DNA from: Palleronia pontilimi
Lineage (GTDB): Bacteria > Pseudomonadota > Alphaproteobacteria > Rhodobacterales > Rhodobacteraceae
Assembly: GCF_016412875.1 (NCBI RefSeq)
Contig: NZ_JAEKPD010000015.1
Location: 1 to 64,000 of the forward strand
Length of the DNA: 64,000 nucleotides
Reading direction: 5' to 3'
This document shows positions 42,510 to 53,606 of the stretch, one piece after another; position 1 is the first letter of the stretch; each line of letters begins with the position of its first letter. The notes below the pieces were generated by a model. That model saw only the letters and a list, made by a program, of their open reading frames with translations, was not told the DNA's origin and did no database searches. A program made the translations under genes and the position numbers.

Positions 42510-43898
42510 TCACGAATGGATCGCGCCGTCCCCGCAGGCGAGCGCGGCCTCGCGCACCGCCTCGGAATAGGTCGGGTGCGCGTGGCAGGTCAGAGCCAGG
42601 TCCTCGGCTGCCGCGCCGAATTCCATGGCCACGCAGATCTCGTGGATCAGATCGCCCGCCATGGGGCCAATGATATGCGCGCCCAGGATCCGGTCGGTCT
42701 CCTTGTGCGCCAGGATCTTCACGAACCCGTCGCCCGCGAAATTGGCCTTGGCGCGCCCGTTGCCCATGAAGCTGAACTTGCCGACCTTGTAAGGCGTGCC
42801 GTCATCCTTCAACTGCTCTTCGGTCAGGCCCACATTGGCGACTTCGGGATGGGTGTAGATGACGCCGGGGATCACGCCGTAATTCACGTGGCCATGCTTG
42901 CCCGCCAGCACTTCGGCCACCGCCATGCCTTCGTCTTCGGCCTTGTGGGCCAGCATCGGTCCCGCGATGCAGTCGCCGATGGCGTAGATCCCGTCCACCG
43001 ACGTCTTCCAGTGGTCGTCCACTTCGATCTGGCCGCGCTTCGACATCGCGACACCAAGGCCCTCCAGGCCCAGTCCGTCGGTGAAGGGCGCGCGGCCCGT
43101 GGCGACGAGGACGGTATCGGCATCGAGCGTCGCTTCGCTGTCGTCCTTGTTCAGCTTGTAGCTGACCGTGGCCTTGCCGTTCTTCGTCTCGACGCCCTGC
43201 ACCGCGGCCCCCAGGATGAACTCGATCCCCTGCTTTTTCAGGATCTTCTGGAATCCCTTCTGCACGTCGCCGTCCATGCCCGGCGTGATGGTGTCGAGAT
43301 ATTCGATCACCGTCACCTCGGCCCCGAGGCGGCGATAGACGCTGCCCATTTCCAGCCCGATCACGCCCGCGCCGATCACCACCATCTTGTTGGGGATCTT
43401 CTTCAGCGCCAGCGCACCGGTCGAGCTGACGACGGTTTCCTCGTCGATCTCGACGCCCTTCAGCTGGGCCACGTCCGATCCGCTGGCGATGACGATGTTC
43501 TTCGCCTCGTGCACGTCGTCCCCGACCTTGACCTTGCCCGCCTCGGGAATGGACGCCCAGCCCTTGATCCAGTCCACCTTGTTCTTCTTGAACAGGAACT
43601 CGATCCCCTTGGTATTCTGGTCGATCGTGTTCTTCTTGTAGTCCTGCATCTGCTTCCAGTCGACCGACGGCGACTTCCCCTTCAGGCCCATGGTGGCGAA
43701 ATTGTGCTCGGCCTCGTGCAGCATGTGGGTGGCGTGCAGCAGCGCCTTGGACGGAATGCAGCCCACGTTCAGGCAGGTGCCGCCCAGCGTCTCACGGCCC
43801 TCGACGCAGGCGGTCTTCAGGCCCAGCTGCGCGCAGCGGATGGCGCAGACATAGCCGCCGGGGCCGGATCCGATGATGATGACGTCATAGCTGGACAT
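42510..43898 (-). CDS. lpdA: dihydrolipoyl dehydrogenase (E3)
   Basis: E3 reoxidises the dihydrolipoyl groups of the 2-oxoglutarate (and possibly other) dehydrogenase complexes, reducing NAD+. The 462-residue flavoprotein has the FAD motif [11 protein letters not shown], the redox disulfide C42/C47 in [13 protein letters not shown], the NAD motif [20 protein letters not shown], and the active-site His-Glu pair in [14 protein letters not shown]. It is the last enzyme gene of the minus-strand TCA cluster and ends near a dispersed repeat. Confidence 0.97.
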   Translation of the reverse strand: MSSYDVIIIGSGPGGYVCAIRCAQLGLKTACVEGRETLGGTCLNVGCIPSKALLHATHMLHEAEHNFATMGLKGKSPSVDWKQMQDYKKNTIDQNTKGIEFLFKKNKVDWIKGWASIPEAGKVKVGDDVHEAKNIVIASGSDVAQLKGVEIDEETVVSSTGALALKKIPNKMVVIGAGVIGLEMGSVYRRLGAEVTVIEYLDTITPGMDGDVQKGFQKILKKQGIEFILGAAVQGVETKNGKATVSYKLNKDDSEATLDADTVLVATGRAPFTDGLGLEGLGVAMSKRGQIEVDDHWKTSVDGIYAIGDCIAGPMLAHKAEDEGMAVAEVLAGKHGHVNYGVIPGVIYTHPEVANVGLTEEQLKDDGTPYKVGKFSFMGNGRAKANFAGDGFVKILAHKETDRILGAHIIGPMAGDLIHEICVAMEFGAAAEDLALTCHAHPTYSEAVREAALACGDGAIHS

Positions 43899-43926
43899 GG
43901 GAACGTTCCTTTTGGGCTGGCACGGG

Positions 43927-44322
43927 TCAGATCAGGGCAGCGACTATCATGATAACGGTCGCCGCCCAACCGCAACCCCAGATCAGCGACCGTCCGGGAC
44001 GCCAGCCGAAGGCATAGGCGGGCACGTACGCGATGCGCGCGGCCAAGTAGATCCACGCGCAGGTCACCGTCAGGGCGCTGGACTGGCCGCTGACGGCGAT
44101 GACCGTGCAGGCGATGCCGAACAGGATCAGGCCCTCGAAATGGTTGTCCAGCGCGCGGCCCAGACGGGCGGTCATGGTCGACATCTCGCGCGACGGCTCG
44201 CGGTCGCGGGCCGACATGGTGTAGCCCGGCCCCAGGTCGCGATTGGCGGGAATGGCGTAAAGGACGAACTGCACGCATTGCAGCAGCGCGGCCAGGGTCA
44301 GGACGGTAAGTTCGGGCGTCAT
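43927..44322 (-). CDS. MAPEG-family membrane protein
   Basis: The 131-residue protein has four hydrophobic helices. The family signature is split between [20 protein letters not shown] and the [25 protein letters not shown] segment. MAPEG proteins are named for glutathione and eicosanoid enzymes, but bacterial members of this short type are mostly uncharacterised. It stops 28 bp before lpdA and follows the small gene at 44323 directly, so it is probably part of the suc operon. Confidence 0.87.
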   Translation of the reverse strand: MTPELTVLTLAALLQCVQFVLYAIPANRDLGPGYTMSARDREPSREMSTMTARLGRALDNHFEGLILFGIACTVIAVSGQSSALTVTCAWIYLAARIAYVPAYAFGWRPGRSLIWGCGWAATVIMIVAALI

Positions 44323-44571
44323 TCAGGCGGTCCTGAGGTAATGCGCCTCGGTCCCGGTCAGGCTGTCGCGCAACCCGGTCTCCGAAGTCAGCCAGTCGGC
44401 CACCTTGCCCTGGTCGGACGCCTCGTAAAGGCCCCAAACGGTCGTCGTGCCGTCCTCGCGCCAGAGCTGCAGCTGGTTCAGCCCGGCCTGGTCGCGCCGC
44501 TCGGACGCGGCGTCATAGGCGGTGAGGAACGCATCGGCGTCCTTCGTGTCGAAGCGAATGAGTGCGTGCAT
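44323..44571 (-). CDS. small conserved hypothetical protein
   Basis: The 82-residue soluble protein (MHALIRFDTKDADAFLTAYDAASERRDQAGLNQLQLWREDG...) reads as a small alpha/beta protein with a ferredoxin-like strand/helix order. Its stop is immediately next to the start of the MAPEG gene. I do not recognise a named family or active site. Position inside the suc-lpd operon suggests co-expression with 2-oxoglutarate dehydrogenase. Confidence 0.75.
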   Translation of the reverse strand: MHALIRFDTKDADAFLTAYDAASERRDQAGLNQLQLWREDGTTTVWGLYEASDQGKVADWLTSETGLRDSLTGTEAHYLRTA

Positions 44572-44574
44572 GGT

Positions 44575-44901
44575 CTATCCTTTGCAAATCAGCGGCGCGG
44601 CCAGCACCGTGTCGGCATAACGCGCGCCCTGCGCTTCGGTTTGCGCGATCAGCTCGCTTTTCGGCGCGCCCACCCACCGGCAGCCCGACTGCACGTTGCG
44701 CCGCGCCAGCGCGATCCGCCCGTCCAGGCTGCGCGGCTGGGCCGGGTCGAACAGGAACAGGTGCCACCGCGCGCCGTCCCCGGCGCTGACGGTGGATTCC
44801 ACGTGGCGCACGGTCACGCCGCGTTCGGGGGGCATGGCACAGGCCGACAGCGCCAGCAGCAGGGCGGTCCCTGCCGCACCCCGTATCGCTCGTTCGATCA
44901 C
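44575..44901 (-). CDS. small putative lipoprotein in suc operon
   Basis: The 108-residue protein starts at a GTG that overlaps the sucB stop (GTGA), showing translational coupling. Its N-terminus is a lipoprotein signal ([11 protein letters not shown], Cys21). The mature part ([52 protein letters not shown]) has one later CRW cysteine pair candidate. The family and function are unknown to me. An envelope lipoprotein embedded among TCA enzymes is unexpected. Confidence 0.75.
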   Translation of the reverse strand: MIERAIRGAAGTALLLALSACAMPPERGVTVRHVESTVSAGDGARWHLFLFDPAQPRSLDGRIALARRNVQSGCRWVGAPKSELIAQTEAQGARYADTVLAAPLICKG

Positions 44902-46469
44902 AGGTCCATCAGCAACCGGCGGGGATCTTCCAGCGCCTCTTTCACGCGGACGAGGAACGTGACCGCGCCCTTGCCGTCGACGATGCGGTGGTCATAGCTG
45001 AGGGCCAGGTACATCATCGGCCGGATCTTGATTTCGCCACCCACGACCATGGGCCGGTCCTGAATCTTGTGCATCCCCAGGATCCCCGATTGCGGCGGGT
45101 TCAGGATGGGCGAGGACATGAGCGAGCCATAGACGCCCCCGTTCGAGATCGTGAACGTGCCGCCCTGCATCTCGGCCATGGACAGCTTGCCGTCGCGCGC
45201 CTTCGCGCCCTTTTCGGCGATGGCCTTTTCGATATCGGCGAACGACATGCTGTCGGCGTCGCGGATCACCGGAACCACAAGGCCCTGGGGCGTGCCGGCG
45301 GCGATGCCCATGTGGACGAAGTGCTTGTAGACCACATCGGTGCCGTCGATCTCGGCATTGACCTCGGGCACTTCCTGCAGCGCGTGGCAGCAGGCCTTGG
45401 TGAAGAACGACATGAAGCCCAGCTTCACGCCGTGCTTCTTCAGGAACAGGTCCTTGTACTCGTTGCGCAAATCCATGACCGCCGTCATGTCCACCTCGTT
45501 ATAGGTGGTCAGCATGGCGGCGGTGTTCTGCGCTTCTTTCAGGCGCTTGGCGATGGTCTGGCGCAGACGGGTCATCTTCACGCGCTCTTCGCGGTCGGCA
45601 TCCTGCGCGGGGCTGGCGGGCTTGGGCGCCGGGGCGCGCGCGGGCGCTTCGCCGCCAGACGGGGACTTCGCCTTCGCCACGTCTTCCTTCATCACGCGGC
45701 CGTCCTTGCCCGAGCCAGTGACCTCGTCGCGCGAAATCCCCTTCTCGGCCATGGCCTTCTTGGCCGACGGCGCGTCCTCCACGTCCGCGCCCTGCTGGCC
45801 GCCGGGCTTTTCGGTGGTCTCGGGCGTGCCTTCCTTTTCGGAATGGGCCCGGCCTTCGCCGCCACGGGTCATGGTGGCCAGCTTGCCGCCCGCTTCGACC
45901 GTGTCGCCTTCGCCCTTCAGGATCTTGCCCAGGACGCCCGCAGCGGGGGAGGGTACCTCGACGCTGACCTTGTCGGTCTCGAGCTCGCACAGCATTTCGT
46001 CGGCCTCGACGCTGTCGCCTTCGGACTTGAACCAGGTGGCGACGGTGGCCTCGGACACGCTTTCGCCCAGCGTGGGCACCATGACGTCGATCTCCTGGCC
46101 GTCCGCGCCGCCGTCACCGCCCGCGCCGCCGTCACCGCCCGCGTCGGCGTCTTCCTTGGGCGTGTCCGATCCCGAATACCCCTCCTTCGTCTCGGACCCG
46201 GAGGACGGTTTGGCATCGCCCGCATCCGCTTCCGCACCTTCGTTGATCTGCGCCAGAAGCGCATCGACGCCCACGGTGTCGCCTTCCTGCGCGACGATCT
46301 CGCCCAGGGTGCCCGCGGCGGGCGAGGGCACTTCGACCGTCACCTTGTCCGTTTCCAGCTCGCACAGCATCTCGTCCACCTCGACGCTGTCGCCGGGCTG
46401 CTTGAACCAGGTGGCGACGGTCGCCTCGGTTACGGATTCGCCCAAGGTGGGCACGCGTACTTCGGTCAT
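44898..46469 (-). CDS. sucB: 2-oxoglutarate dehydrogenase E2 (dihydrolipoyl succinyltransferase) with two lipoyl domains
   Basis: E2 forms the core of the complex and transfers succinyl from lipoyl to CoA. The 523-residue protein has two lipoyl domains, with lipoyl lysines K42 and K167 both in ELETDK(V)[10 protein letters not shown]. A Gly/Asp-rich linker containing a repeated GGDGGA unit separates them, and a peripheral subunit-binding domain follows ([26 protein letters not shown]). The C-terminal catalytic domain has [13 protein letters not shown] with the active His. Typical bacterial E2o has one lipoyl domain and about 400-410 residues. It starts at 46469, 4 bp after sucA. Confidence 0.96.
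   Translation of the reverse strand: MTEVRVPTLGESVTEATVATWFKQPGDSVEVDEMLCELETDKVTVEVPSPAAGTLGEIVAQEGDTVGVDALLAQINEGAEADAGDAKPSSGSETKEGYSGSDTPKEDADAGGDGGAGGDGGADGQEIDVMVPTLGESVSEATVATWFKSEGDSVEADEMLCELETDKVSVEVPSPAAGVLGKILKGEGDTVEAGGKLATMTRGGEGRAHSEKEGTPETTEKPGGQQGADVEDAPSAKKAMAEKGISRDEVTGSGKDGRVMKEDVAKAKSPSGGEAPARAPAPKPASPAQDADREERVKMTRLRQTIAKRLKEAQNTAAMLTTYNEVDMTAVMDLRNEYKDLFLKKHGVKLGFMSFFTKACCHALQEVPEVNAEIDGTDVVYKHFVHMGIAAGTPQGLVVPVIRDADSMSFADIEKAIAEKGAKARDGKLSMAEMQGGTFTISNGGVYGSLMSSPILNPPQSGILGMHKIQDRPMVVGGEIKIRPMMYLALSYDHRIVDGKGAVTFLVRVKEALEDPRRLLMDL
46105..46140. repeat. perfect 18-bp tandem duplication in sucB linker
   Basis: Two identical copies of GCGCCGCCGTCACCGCCC lie back to back. 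They encode the GGDGGA repeats between the two lipoyl domains and should vary in copy number between strains by slippage. Confidence 0.85.
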
Positions 46470-46473
46470 TCTG

Positions 46474-49440
46474 TTATCCTTCCAGTCCCAGCGCGGCATT
46501 CACCAATGCGGCTTGTTGGGCTTTGTGTTGACTTGCAAGACCCGTGGCGGGCGACGCGGCGGTCTGGCGTCCGGCATATTCGGGACGGGTGTGACGCGCG
46601 TTGATCCGGCTCAGCACCCATTCGATGTTGGGCTCGACGAAGGTCCAGGCCCCCTGGTTCTTCGGCTCTTCCTGGCACCAGATCATCCGCGCGTCCTTGA
46701 AGCGCGACAGCTCCTTGACCAGCGAATGGGCGGGGAAGGGATAGAACTGCTCGACCCTCAGAAGATACACATCGTCCAAACCTTCTTCGTCGCGCTTTTC
46801 CAGCAGGTCGTAATAGACCTTGCCCGAGCACATCACGACGCGCTTGATCTTCGCATCTTCCTGCAGCTTCAGCTTCGAATTGCCCTCTTGCGCGTCGTCC
46901 CACAGGATCCGGTGGAAGCTGGATCCATCGGTCATGTCCTCGGCCCGGCTGATGGCCAATTTGTGCCGCAGCAGCGACTTGGGCGTCATCAGCATCAGCG
47001 GTTTGCGGAAACTGCGGTGCAGCTGGCGGCGCAGGATGTGGAAGTAGTTGGCGGGCGTGGTGCAATTGGCCACGATCCAGTTGTCCTGACCGCACATGGT
47101 CAGGAAGCGCTCCAGCCGGGCCGAGCTGTGTTCGGGACCCTGGCCTTCGTAGCCATGGGGCAGCAGACACACCAGGCCCGACATCCGAAGCCACTTCGAC
47201 TCGCCCGACGATATGAACTGGTCGAACATGATCTGCGCGCCGTTGGCGAAGTCGCCGAACTGCGCCTCCCACAGGGTCAGCGCATTGGGCTCGGCCAGCG
47301 AATAGCCGTATTCGAACCCCAGCACCGCGTATTCCGACAGCATCGAGTCGATGACTTCGTATTCCGACTGGCCTTCGCGGATGTTGTTGAGCGGGTAGTA
47401 GCGTTTCTCGGTCTTCTGATCGACCAGCGCCGAGTGGCGCTGGCTGAACGTGCCGCGGCCGGAATCCTGGCCCGACAGACGCACCGGGTAGCCTTCGGTC
47501 AGCAAGGACCCGAAGGCCAGCGCCTCGGCCGTGGCCCAGTCGAAGCCTTCACCGGATTCGAACATCTTGCGCTTGGCTTCCAGAAGCCGGTCGACCGTCT
47601 TGTGCGTATTGAAGCCGTCGGGGGTCGAGGTCAGCGCGCGGCCGATTTCCTGCAAGGTCTCTTTGGGGATCGAGGTCTTGCCGCGCTGGTATTTCTCGCC
47701 CTGCTTGTTCAGGTGCGACCACTTGCCGTCCAGCCAGTCGGCCTTGTTCGGCTTGAAATCCTTGCCCGCTTCGAACTCGTCGCTCAGGAATTGCTGGAAC
47801 TCGGACTTCATGTCCTCGATCTCGCCCTCGGGGATCAGCCCGTCGCGGACCAGGCGTTCGGAGTAAAGCGTCAGTGTCGTCTTCTGCTGCTTGATGGCCT
47901 TGTACATCTGCGGGTTCGTGAACATGGGCTCGTCGCCCTCGTTGTGGCCGAACCGGCGGTAGCAGATGATGTCCAGCACCACGTCCTTGTGGAACTTCTG
48001 GCGGAACTCGGTGGCGACCTTGGCGGCGTGAACCACGGCTTCGGGGTCGTCGCCGTTGACGTGGAAGATCGGCGCCTCGACCATCAGCGCGATGTCGGTG
48101 GGGTAGGGTGAGGTGCGCGAGAAGCTGGGCGCGGTCGTGAACCCGATCTGGTTGTTCACCACGATATGCATGGTGCCCCCGGTGCGGTGGCCCCGGATGC
48201 CCGACAGCTGGAAGCCCTCGGCCACGACGCCCTGGCCCGCGAAGGCCGCGTCGCCGTGCAGCAGCACCGGCAGCACCTTTTGGCGATCTTTGTCGCCCAG
48301 CTGGTCCTGCTTGGCGCGCGCCTTGCCTAGCACCACCGGGTTCACCGCTTCCAGGTGCGACGGGTTGGCGGTCAGCGACAGGTGCACGGTGTTGCCGTCG
48401 AATTCGCGGTCGTCGGACGCGCCCAAGTGGTATTTCACGTCGCCCGAGCCGTCCACGTCCTCGGGCTTGAAGCTGCCGCCCTGGAACTCGTTGAAGATGG
48501 CGCGGTAGGGCTTCTGCATCACGTTGGCCAGAACCGACAGGCGGCCCCGGTGGGGCATTCCGATGACGATTTCCTTCACCCCCAGCGCGCCGCCGCGCTT
48601 GATGATCTGCTCCATAGCAGGGATCACCGCTTCGCCGCCGTCCAGGCCGAAGCGCTTGGTGCCCATGTATTTCACGTGCAGGAATTTCTCGAAGCCCTCG
48701 GCCTCGACCAGCTTGTTCAGGATCGCGCGGCGGCCTTCCTTGGTGAAGGCGATTTCCTTGCCAAGGCCCTCGATCCGTTCCTTCAGCCAGCCGGCCTGTT
48801 CGGGATCCGAGATGTGCATGTATTGCAGCGCAAACGTGCCGCAATAGGTGCGCTTCACGATCGCCAGGATCTCGGTCAGGGTGGCGACTTCCAGGCCAAG
48901 GACCTTGTCGATGAAGATGGGCCGCGACATGTCGGCTTCGGAAAACCCGTAGGCCTTCGGGTCGAGCTCGGGGTGCTCGGACGTCTCGCGCAGGCCCAGC
49001 GGGTCCAGGTCGGCGGCCAGGTGGCCGCGGATCCGGTAGGCGCGGATCAGCATCAGCGCGCGCACGCTGTCCAGCACCGCGGTGCGCACCTGCGCCTCGG
49101 ACACCTTCGCGCCCGTGGTTTCGGCCTTGTCCGCGATCTTCTTGGCCAGCGCCTTGCCGTCGGGCTTGGCCGCGGCATCGGCGGGCCACTGGCCGTCCAG
49201 CGCGGCGGTCAGATCGTCCGAGGGCTGCGGCGGCCAGTCGGCGCGCGCCCAGCTGGGTCCGGCCGCTTCGGCTGCGGCGGCGTCGGCATCGCCCAGCTGT
49301 TCGAAATATTCGCGCCAGCTTTCGTCCACCGCACCGGGATCTTCGGCGTAGCGGGCGTAGAGCTGCTCAAGATACGCGGCGTTGTGGCCTTGCGCGAAGC
49401 TTTCCGAGCGGAATTGGTCGTTTCTGGATTGATCGGTCAT
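46474..49440 (-). CDS. sucA: 2-oxoglutarate dehydrogenase E1
   Basis: The thiamine-diphosphate enzyme decarboxylates 2-oxoglutarate and succinylates E2 lipoyl groups. The 988-residue protein has the N-terminal E2-binding helix ([30 protein letters not shown]). It also has [18 protein letters not shown], the ThDP motif region with [14 protein letters not shown], and the C-terminal transketolase-like part with [21 protein letters not shown]. The length is normal for the family. It lies directly upstream of sucB; two DUF805 genes separate it from sucD. Confidence 0.97.
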   Translation of the reverse strand: MTDQSRNDQFRSESFAQGHNAAYLEQLYARYAEDPGAVDESWREYFEQLGDADAAAAEAAGPSWARADWPPQPSDDLTAALDGQWPADAAAKPDGKALAKKIADKAETTGAKVSEAQVRTAVLDSVRALMLIRAYRIRGHLAADLDPLGLRETSEHPELDPKAYGFSEADMSRPIFIDKVLGLEVATLTEILAIVKRTYCGTFALQYMHISDPEQAGWLKERIEGLGKEIAFTKEGRRAILNKLVEAEGFEKFLHVKYMGTKRFGLDGGEAVIPAMEQIIKRGGALGVKEIVIGMPHRGRLSVLANVMQKPYRAIFNEFQGGSFKPEDVDGSGDVKYHLGASDDREFDGNTVHLSLTANPSHLEAVNPVVLGKARAKQDQLGDKDRQKVLPVLLHGDAAFAGQGVVAEGFQLSGIRGHRTGGTMHIVVNNQIGFTTAPSFSRTSPYPTDIALMVEAPIFHVNGDDPEAVVHAAKVATEFRQKFHKDVVLDIICYRRFGHNEGDEPMFTNPQMYKAIKQQKTTLTLYSERLVRDGLIPEGEIEDMKSEFQQFLSDEFEAGKDFKPNKADWLDGKWSHLNKQGEKYQRGKTSIPKETLQEIGRALTSTPDGFNTHKTVDRLLEAKRKMFESGEGFDWATAEALAFGSLLTEGYPVRLSGQDSGRGTFSQRHSALVDQKTEKRYYPLNNIREGQSEYEVIDSMLSEYAVLGFEYGYSLAEPNALTLWEAQFGDFANGAQIMFDQFISSGESKWLRMSGLVCLLPHGYEGQGPEHSSARLERFLTMCGQDNWIVANCTTPANYFHILRRQLHRSFRKPLMLMTPKSLLRHKLAISRAEDMTDGSSFHRILWDDAQEGNSKLKLQEDAKIKRVVMCSGKVYYDLLEKRDEEGLDDVYLLRVEQFYPFPAHSLVKELSRFKDARMIWCQEEPKNQGAWTFVEPNIEWVLSRINARHTRPEYAGRQTAASPATGLASQHKAQQAALVNAALGLEG

Positions 49441-49455
49441 GGGAAATCCTTTCGA

Positions 49456-49995
49456 TCAGGCAGATGGGGACGCGATATGCGATGGTGGTGGGCCATATTC
49501 GTTCGATGTGGGGTCGCTGGGACGCGTCAGCCACCATAAAACCAGCAGCGGCGACAGAAAGAAGATCACGATCGCGAGGCCGATCAGGATCGAGCTTCCG
49601 CTGGTGATGATGCCCGCGAAATCGCCCGCCAGCATGGTGTCGAAGCCAGAGACAAAGCCCATGAAGATGGTGATGCCGATGAGGACGATCAGCGGATACA
49701 GAAGGTGAAGACCCGAGCGCCCACTGTCATGCATCCGCCGCCAGCCCGCCGACAGGATCGGAACCAGGGTGACCAGCGAGAAGATCGCGGCAAGGGGTCC
49801 GTCCGATTCGTAGCTGATCTCGTTCGGCGCCACCTCGACCGGCGAAAAGCCGAAGATCATGCCGTCGAAGATGCCCGCCACGAAACTGCCCGCGAAGACG
49901 AACAGGGCGAACCACCAGTATTCCGGGCGCGATGCGCGGCCTGAGAAGGTGAAATACTTCGAGAAACAGATCCGGACGGCCTGGCTGAACGTCAT
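49456..49995 (-). CDS. DUF805 membrane protein, copy A
   Basis: The 179-residue protein opens with the DUF805 signature (AVRICFSKYFTFSGRASRPEYWWFALF). Hydrophobic helices follow, with the GWRRMHDSGRSGLHLLYPL motif. It ends in the LWWLTRPSDPTSNEYGPPP tail. DUF805 proteins are inner-membrane proteins of unknown function. Its ATG overlaps the stop of the upstream paralogue (ATGA), and it ends 15 bp before sucA, so it is in the same transcription unit. Confidence 0.88.
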   Translation of the reverse strand: MTFSQAVRICFSKYFTFSGRASRPEYWWFALFVFAGSFVAGIFDGMIFGFSPVEVAPNEISYESDGPLAAIFSLVTLVPILSAGWRRMHDSGRSGLHLLYPLIVLIGITIFMGFVSGFDTMLAGDFAGIITSGSSILIGLAIVIFFLSPLLVLWWLTRPSDPTSNEYGPPPSHIASPSA

Positions 49996-50453
49996 GCGAC
50001 CGCTCCGAGGTCTGGCGACGGGCCGTAGGCATTGGGACCACGCTCGGACGGCCGCGTGAGCCAATAGAGAAATACCACCGCGACGATCAACTGCACCACC
50101 AGCAGGATACCCGCCAGCAGGACGCTGCCGGTGTCGACCACCTGGGCGCCCGAATCCTCGCCTGTCAGGTTCGCGGCGGGCGCGATCCAGGCGAAGAGCA
50201 GCATGACGCCCAGCGGCACGAAGATATACCAGCCGGGCCGCCCGGTGTCCTGCAGGCGCCGGGCACCGGCGGCGGTCAACGGAACGATGACCAGCGCGAC
50301 GTAGATCAGCTGCGCCCATTTCCCGATAATCCCGACGACCAGTCCGCACAGGAAATAGGCCAGGAAGAACCACCAGTATTCCGACCGCGATGCGCGCCCC
50401 GAGAAGGTCGCGTATTTCGACAGGCAGGTCCGGATTGCGGCGGCGGGCGTCAT
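49992..50453 (-). CDS. DUF805 membrane protein, copy B
   Basis: The 153-residue paralogue of the following gene has the same opening (AIRTCLSKYATFSGRASRSEYWWFF), the ARRLQDTGRPGWYIFVPL motif and the LYWLTRPSERGPNAYGPSP tail. It lacks about 25 residues of the central loop found in copy A. The two genes overlap by four bases and must have arisen by local duplication. They lie between sucD and sucA. Confidence 0.88.
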   Translation of the reverse strand: MTPAAAIRTCLSKYATFSGRASRSEYWWFFLAYFLCGLVVGIIGKWAQLIYVALVIVPLTAAGARRLQDTGRPGWYIFVPLGVMLLFAWIAPAANLTGEDSGAQVVDTGSVLLAGILLVVQLIVAVVFLYWLTRPSERGPNAYGPSPDLGAVA

Positions 50454-50543
50454 GTGACGCCGCCCAAACGCTGCGTTGGGCGCGTCATCTGAAGCGAAGT
50501 CGCCGGGCCGCGTCCTGATTGTCGGTGCTGTGACATGGCAGTC

Positions 50544-51428
50544 TTACTTTCCGATGGCTTCCAGCACGGCCTCGCCCAGCGTGGCGGGGCTGTCGGCCAC
50601 GACGATTCCGCATTCCTTCATCTTTTCGATCTTCGATTCTGCGTCACCCTTGCCGCCCGCCACGATGGCGCCCGCGTGGCCCATGCGGCGGCCCGGGGGG
50701 GCGGTGCGGCCCGCGATGAAGCCTGCGGTGGGCTTCCAGCGGCCCTTCTTGCGCTCGTCGGCAAGGAACTGGGCCGCTTCCTCTTCCGCGGTGCCGCCGA
50801 TCTCGCCGATCATGATGATGCTTTCCGTCTCGTCATCGGCCAGGAACCATTCCAGCACGTCGATATGCTCGGTCCCCTTGATCGGATCGCCGCCGATGCC
50901 CACGCAGGTGGACTGGCCAAGACCGACATCGGTAGTCTGTTTCACCGCCTCATAGGTCAGGGTGCCCGAGCGGCTGACCACGCCCACGCTGCCGCGCTTG
51001 TGGATGTGGCCGGGCATGATGCCGATCTTGCAGGCATCGGGGGTGATGACGCCGGGGCAGTTCGGCCCGATCAGGATCGTGTCGGTGCCCTCCAGCGCGC
51101 GCTTGACCTTCATCATGTCCAGCACCGGGATGCCTTCGGTGATGCAGCAAACCAGCGGGATGCCCGCGTCGATCGCTTCCAGGATACTGTCGGCCGCGAA
51201 GGGGGGCGGCACGTAGATCACCGACGCGTTGGCGCCGGTCGCGTGCACCGCCTCGTGGCACGAGTTGAACACCGGCAGATCCAAGTGGCTCTGCCCGCCC
51301 TTGCCGGGTGTCACGCCGCCAACCATCTGCGTGCCATAGGCAATGGCCTGTTCGGAATGGAACGTGCCTTGCGAGCCGGTGAAGCCCTGGCAGATCACCT
51401 TGGTGGTTTCGTCGATGAGAATGGCCAT
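50544..51428 (-). CDS. sucD: succinyl-CoA synthetase alpha subunit
   Basis: SucD binds CoA and carries the phosphohistidine intermediate in the reversible conversion of succinyl-CoA to succinate with NTP formation. The 294 residues have the CoA-binding start [27 protein letters not shown] and [14 protein letters not shown]. The phospho-His is in [11 protein letters not shown], near residue 246. [27 protein letters not shown] is also typical. It is downstream of sucC, with two small genes between them. Confidence 0.97.
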   Translation of the reverse strand: MAILIDETTKVICQGFTGSQGTFHSEQAIAYGTQMVGGVTPGKGGQSHLDLPVFNSCHEAVHATGANASVIYVPPPFAADSILEAIDAGIPLVCCITEGIPVLDMMKVKRALEGTDTILIGPNCPGVITPDACKIGIMPGHIHKRGSVGVVSRSGTLTYEAVKQTTDVGLGQSTCVGIGGDPIKGTEHIDVLEWFLADDETESIIMIGEIGGTAEEEAAQFLADERKKGRWKPTAGFIAGRTAPPGRRMGHAGAIVAGGKGDAESKIEKMKECGIVVADSPATLGEAVLEAIGK

Positions 51429-51472
51429 GGAATACGGATCCTTTTTGCTTCTTTATGGCGAGAAGCCGTTTA

Positions 51473-52072
51473 TCAGATTGAACAGCCGACGCGCAGGGCT
51501 TCGGGCAGGGTTGTGTCGAGACAAGTCCGATCGTTTTGGGCGGTCAGGCGGGAAATGCGAAGCGTGGCAAGGCCATCGGTTAGGCGGTAATCGCCGGAGA
51601 GCAAAAACCGCGCCCCGTTTCCAATAAATCGTTCAGCACCTCCGATATCGACACGGCGATATCCGGCTGCCTCAAGGGTCGACGCGGCCCGGGCCAGCAT
51701 TTCGCTGCCTCGCCCGCGCGCAAACCGGATCGTGCAGGGAAGGTCGGGCAGACGCTTGTTCACGACAAGGACCTCCGAGCCGCCAAGCGGTCCGCTGGGC
51801 GGTGACTGGACGGCATATCCAGTCTCGGCCGGGCCGGAGGTCAGCCCCGCAACGATGAAGACGTAGTCCTGCTTTCCAAGCTGGCGCAGGGCGGTCGGCC
51901 CCTCGAGTTCTGCACGGATGCATGCACGCGTTGCGGTCGCAACCTCGGTCCCGAGATCGAAGGCCCGGCGCTGAGCATCCGGCACGGCAACGGGGGCATC
52001 TCCCGGAGGGGCCGCACCCTGTGCGACGCAAGCCGACAGCGCGAGCAAAAGAAGCGGGATAGCTCTCTTCAA
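51473..52072 (-). CDS. secreted/lipoprotein of unknown function between sucC and sucD
   Basis: The 199-residue precursor starts with TTG at 52072, 8 bases after AGGAG and overlapping the stop of the upstream gene. The N-terminus [19 protein letters not shown] is a lipoprotein signal. The mature part contains [58 protein letters not shown] and four cysteines in total after the lipobox. I recognise no catalytic motif. The longer frame upstream of the TTG is the antisense-like Arg/Ala-rich stretch over the neighbouring gene and is not real. Confidence 0.75.
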   Translation of the reverse strand: MKRAIPLLLLALSACVAQGAAPPGDAPVAVPDAQRRAFDLGTEVATATRACIRAELEGPTALRQLGKQDYVFIVAGLTSGPAETGYAVQSPPSGPLGGSEVLVVNKRLPDLPCTIRFARGRGSEMLARAASTLEAAGYRRVDIGGAERFIGNGARFLLSGDYRLTDGLATLRISRLTAQNDRTCLDTTLPEALRVGCSI

Positions 52073-52368
52073 AACAGATGCTCCTGCTCGTCGACCGCCA
52101 TGTCCAGCAGCCGCACCATCACCAGGCCTGCGCCCATGATTGCGAGTGTCCGGCCCAGGCTGCCGGTCATGTTCGACGGCAGAACCCGCGCAATCCCGTC
52201 GCGCGTCTTGCGGGCGGCGCGGCGCATTCCGCGGTCGCGGTGCGGCCGGTCGGGCCGCTCGGGCAGGCTCAGCGCCTTGGGGTGCCATTGGCGCAGCAGC
52301 AGGCCGGTGCCCAGAAGGGCTGCGCCAAGCAGGATGGGCGAGATTTCGGCGGGGGCACGGTCGGTCAT
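52069..52368 (-). CDS. small hypothetical protein with two hydrophobic segments
   Basis: The 99-residue protein has hydrophobic stretches at about 9-26 ([17 protein letters not shown]) and 71-88 ([17 protein letters not shown]). A very basic middle ([27 protein letters not shown]) separates them, which suggests a membrane hairpin. Its stop overlaps the TTG start of the next gene. The function is unknown. Confidence 0.75.
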   Translation of the reverse strand: MTDRAPAEISPILLGAALLGTGLLLRQWHPKALSLPERPDRPHRDRGMRRAARKTRDGIARVLPSNMTGSLGRTLAIMGAGLVMVRLLDMAVDEQEHLF

Positions 52369-52412
52369 CGGAACCTCTCTGGCGACCTTGAACTTTGGGA
52401 CGGTCGGCGGGC

Positions 52413-53606
52413 CTAGCCCTTCACCGCCTTCACGATCTTTTCGGCGCCGTCCTTCAGGTTGTCGGCGGCGATGACGTTCAAGCCGGAGTTTTCGATGATT
52501 TCCTTGCCCTTCTCGACATTCGTACCTTCCAGGCGTACGACCAGCGGCACCTGCAGTCCGACTTCCTTGACCGCCGCGACCACGCCTTCGGCGATGACGT
52601 CGCAGCGCATGATGCCGCCGAAGATGTTGACCAGGATGCCTTTCACGTTGGGATCGGACGTGATGATCTTGAACGCCTCGGTCACCTTTTCCTTGGTGGC
52701 CCCGCCGCCCACGTCCAGGAAGTTCGCAGGCTCGGCGCCGTAGAGCTTGATGATGTCCATGGTCGCCATGGCCAGGCCCGCGCCGTTGACCATGCAGCCG
52801 ATCTCGCCGTCGAGCGCGATGTAGTTCAGATCGTATTTCGACGCCTGCAGCTCTTTGGGGTCTTCTTCGGATTCGTCGCGCAGCTGGGCGATGTCCTGGT
52901 TGCGGTAAAGCGCGTTGCCGTCGAAGCCCATCTTCGCGTCAAGGCACTTCAGATCGCCCTTGTCGGTGACGATCAGCGGGTTGATTTCCAGCATTTCCAT
53001 GTCCTTGTCGATGAACATGCCGTAGAGCTGTCCCATCAGCTTCACGCATTGCTTGACCTGCTGACCTTCCAGTCCCAGCGCGAAAGCGATGCGGCGGCCA
53101 TGGAACGGCTGGTAGCCCGTGGCCGGATCGACGCTGAAGCTCAGGATCTTCTCGGGGGTCTCGGCGGCGACGGTTTCGATGTCCATGCCGCCCTCGGTCG
53201 AGCAGACGAAGCCCACGCGGCTGGACTGGCGGTCGACCAACAGCGCCAGGTAAAGCTCGGTCTCGATGCCCGATCCGTCCTCGATATAGACGCGGCCGAC
53301 CTGCTTGCCCTCGGGGCCGGTCTGGTGCGTGACCAGGGTGCGGCCCAGCATCTTCTTGGCCTGCTCCGCCGCCTCGCTGACCGACTTTGCCAGCCGAACG
53401 CCGCCGCCTTCGCCGCTATCGGTTTCCTTGAACGATCCCTTGCCTCGACCGCCCGCGTGGATTTGTGCCTTCACGACCCAAAGCGGTCCATCCAGCTCAC
53501 CCGCCGCGGTCTTCGCTTCCTCGGCGCGGGTGACGACCCGCCCGTCGCTGACCGGAGCGCCATGGTCGCGCAAGAGCGCCTTGGCCTGATATTCGTGGAT
53601 GTTCAT
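52413..53606 (-). CDS. sucC: succinyl-CoA synthetase beta subunit
   Basis: SucC is the ATP-grasp subunit that binds nucleotide and succinate. The 397 residues start [22 protein letters not shown], contain [28 protein letters not shown] (nucleotide-binding) and end in the SucD-contact domain with [40 protein letters not shown]. The start at 53606 follows GAGGA; the frame extends to 53666 but without conserved sequence. It is the first suc gene after mdh, separated from it by a broken glycosyltransferase gene. Confidence 0.96.
   Translation of the reverse strand: MNIHEYQAKALLRDHGAPVSDGRVVTRAEEAKTAAGELDGPLWVVKAQIHAGGRGKGSFKETDSGEGGGVRLAKSVSEAAEQAKKMLGRTLVTHQTGPEGKQVGRVYIEDGSGIETELYLALLVDRQSSRVGFVCSTEGGMDIETVAAETPEKILSFSVDPATGYQPFHGRRIAFALGLEGQQVKQCVKLMGQLYGMFIDKDMEMLEINPLIVTDKGDLKCLDAKMGFDGNALYRNQDIAQLRDESEEDPKELQASKYDLNYIALDGEIGCMVNGAGLAMATMDIIKLYGAEPANFLDVGGGATKEKVTEAFKIITSDPNVKGILVNIFGGIMRCDVIAEGVVAAVKEVGLQVPLVVRLEGTNVEKGKEIIENSGLNVIAADNLKDGAEKIVKAVKG

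Noticed and set aside
45505-48111. very long plus-strand open frame opposite sucB/sucA
   Set aside because: It is antisense to two certain genes, shows no domain, and its length follows from high GC in the third codon position.
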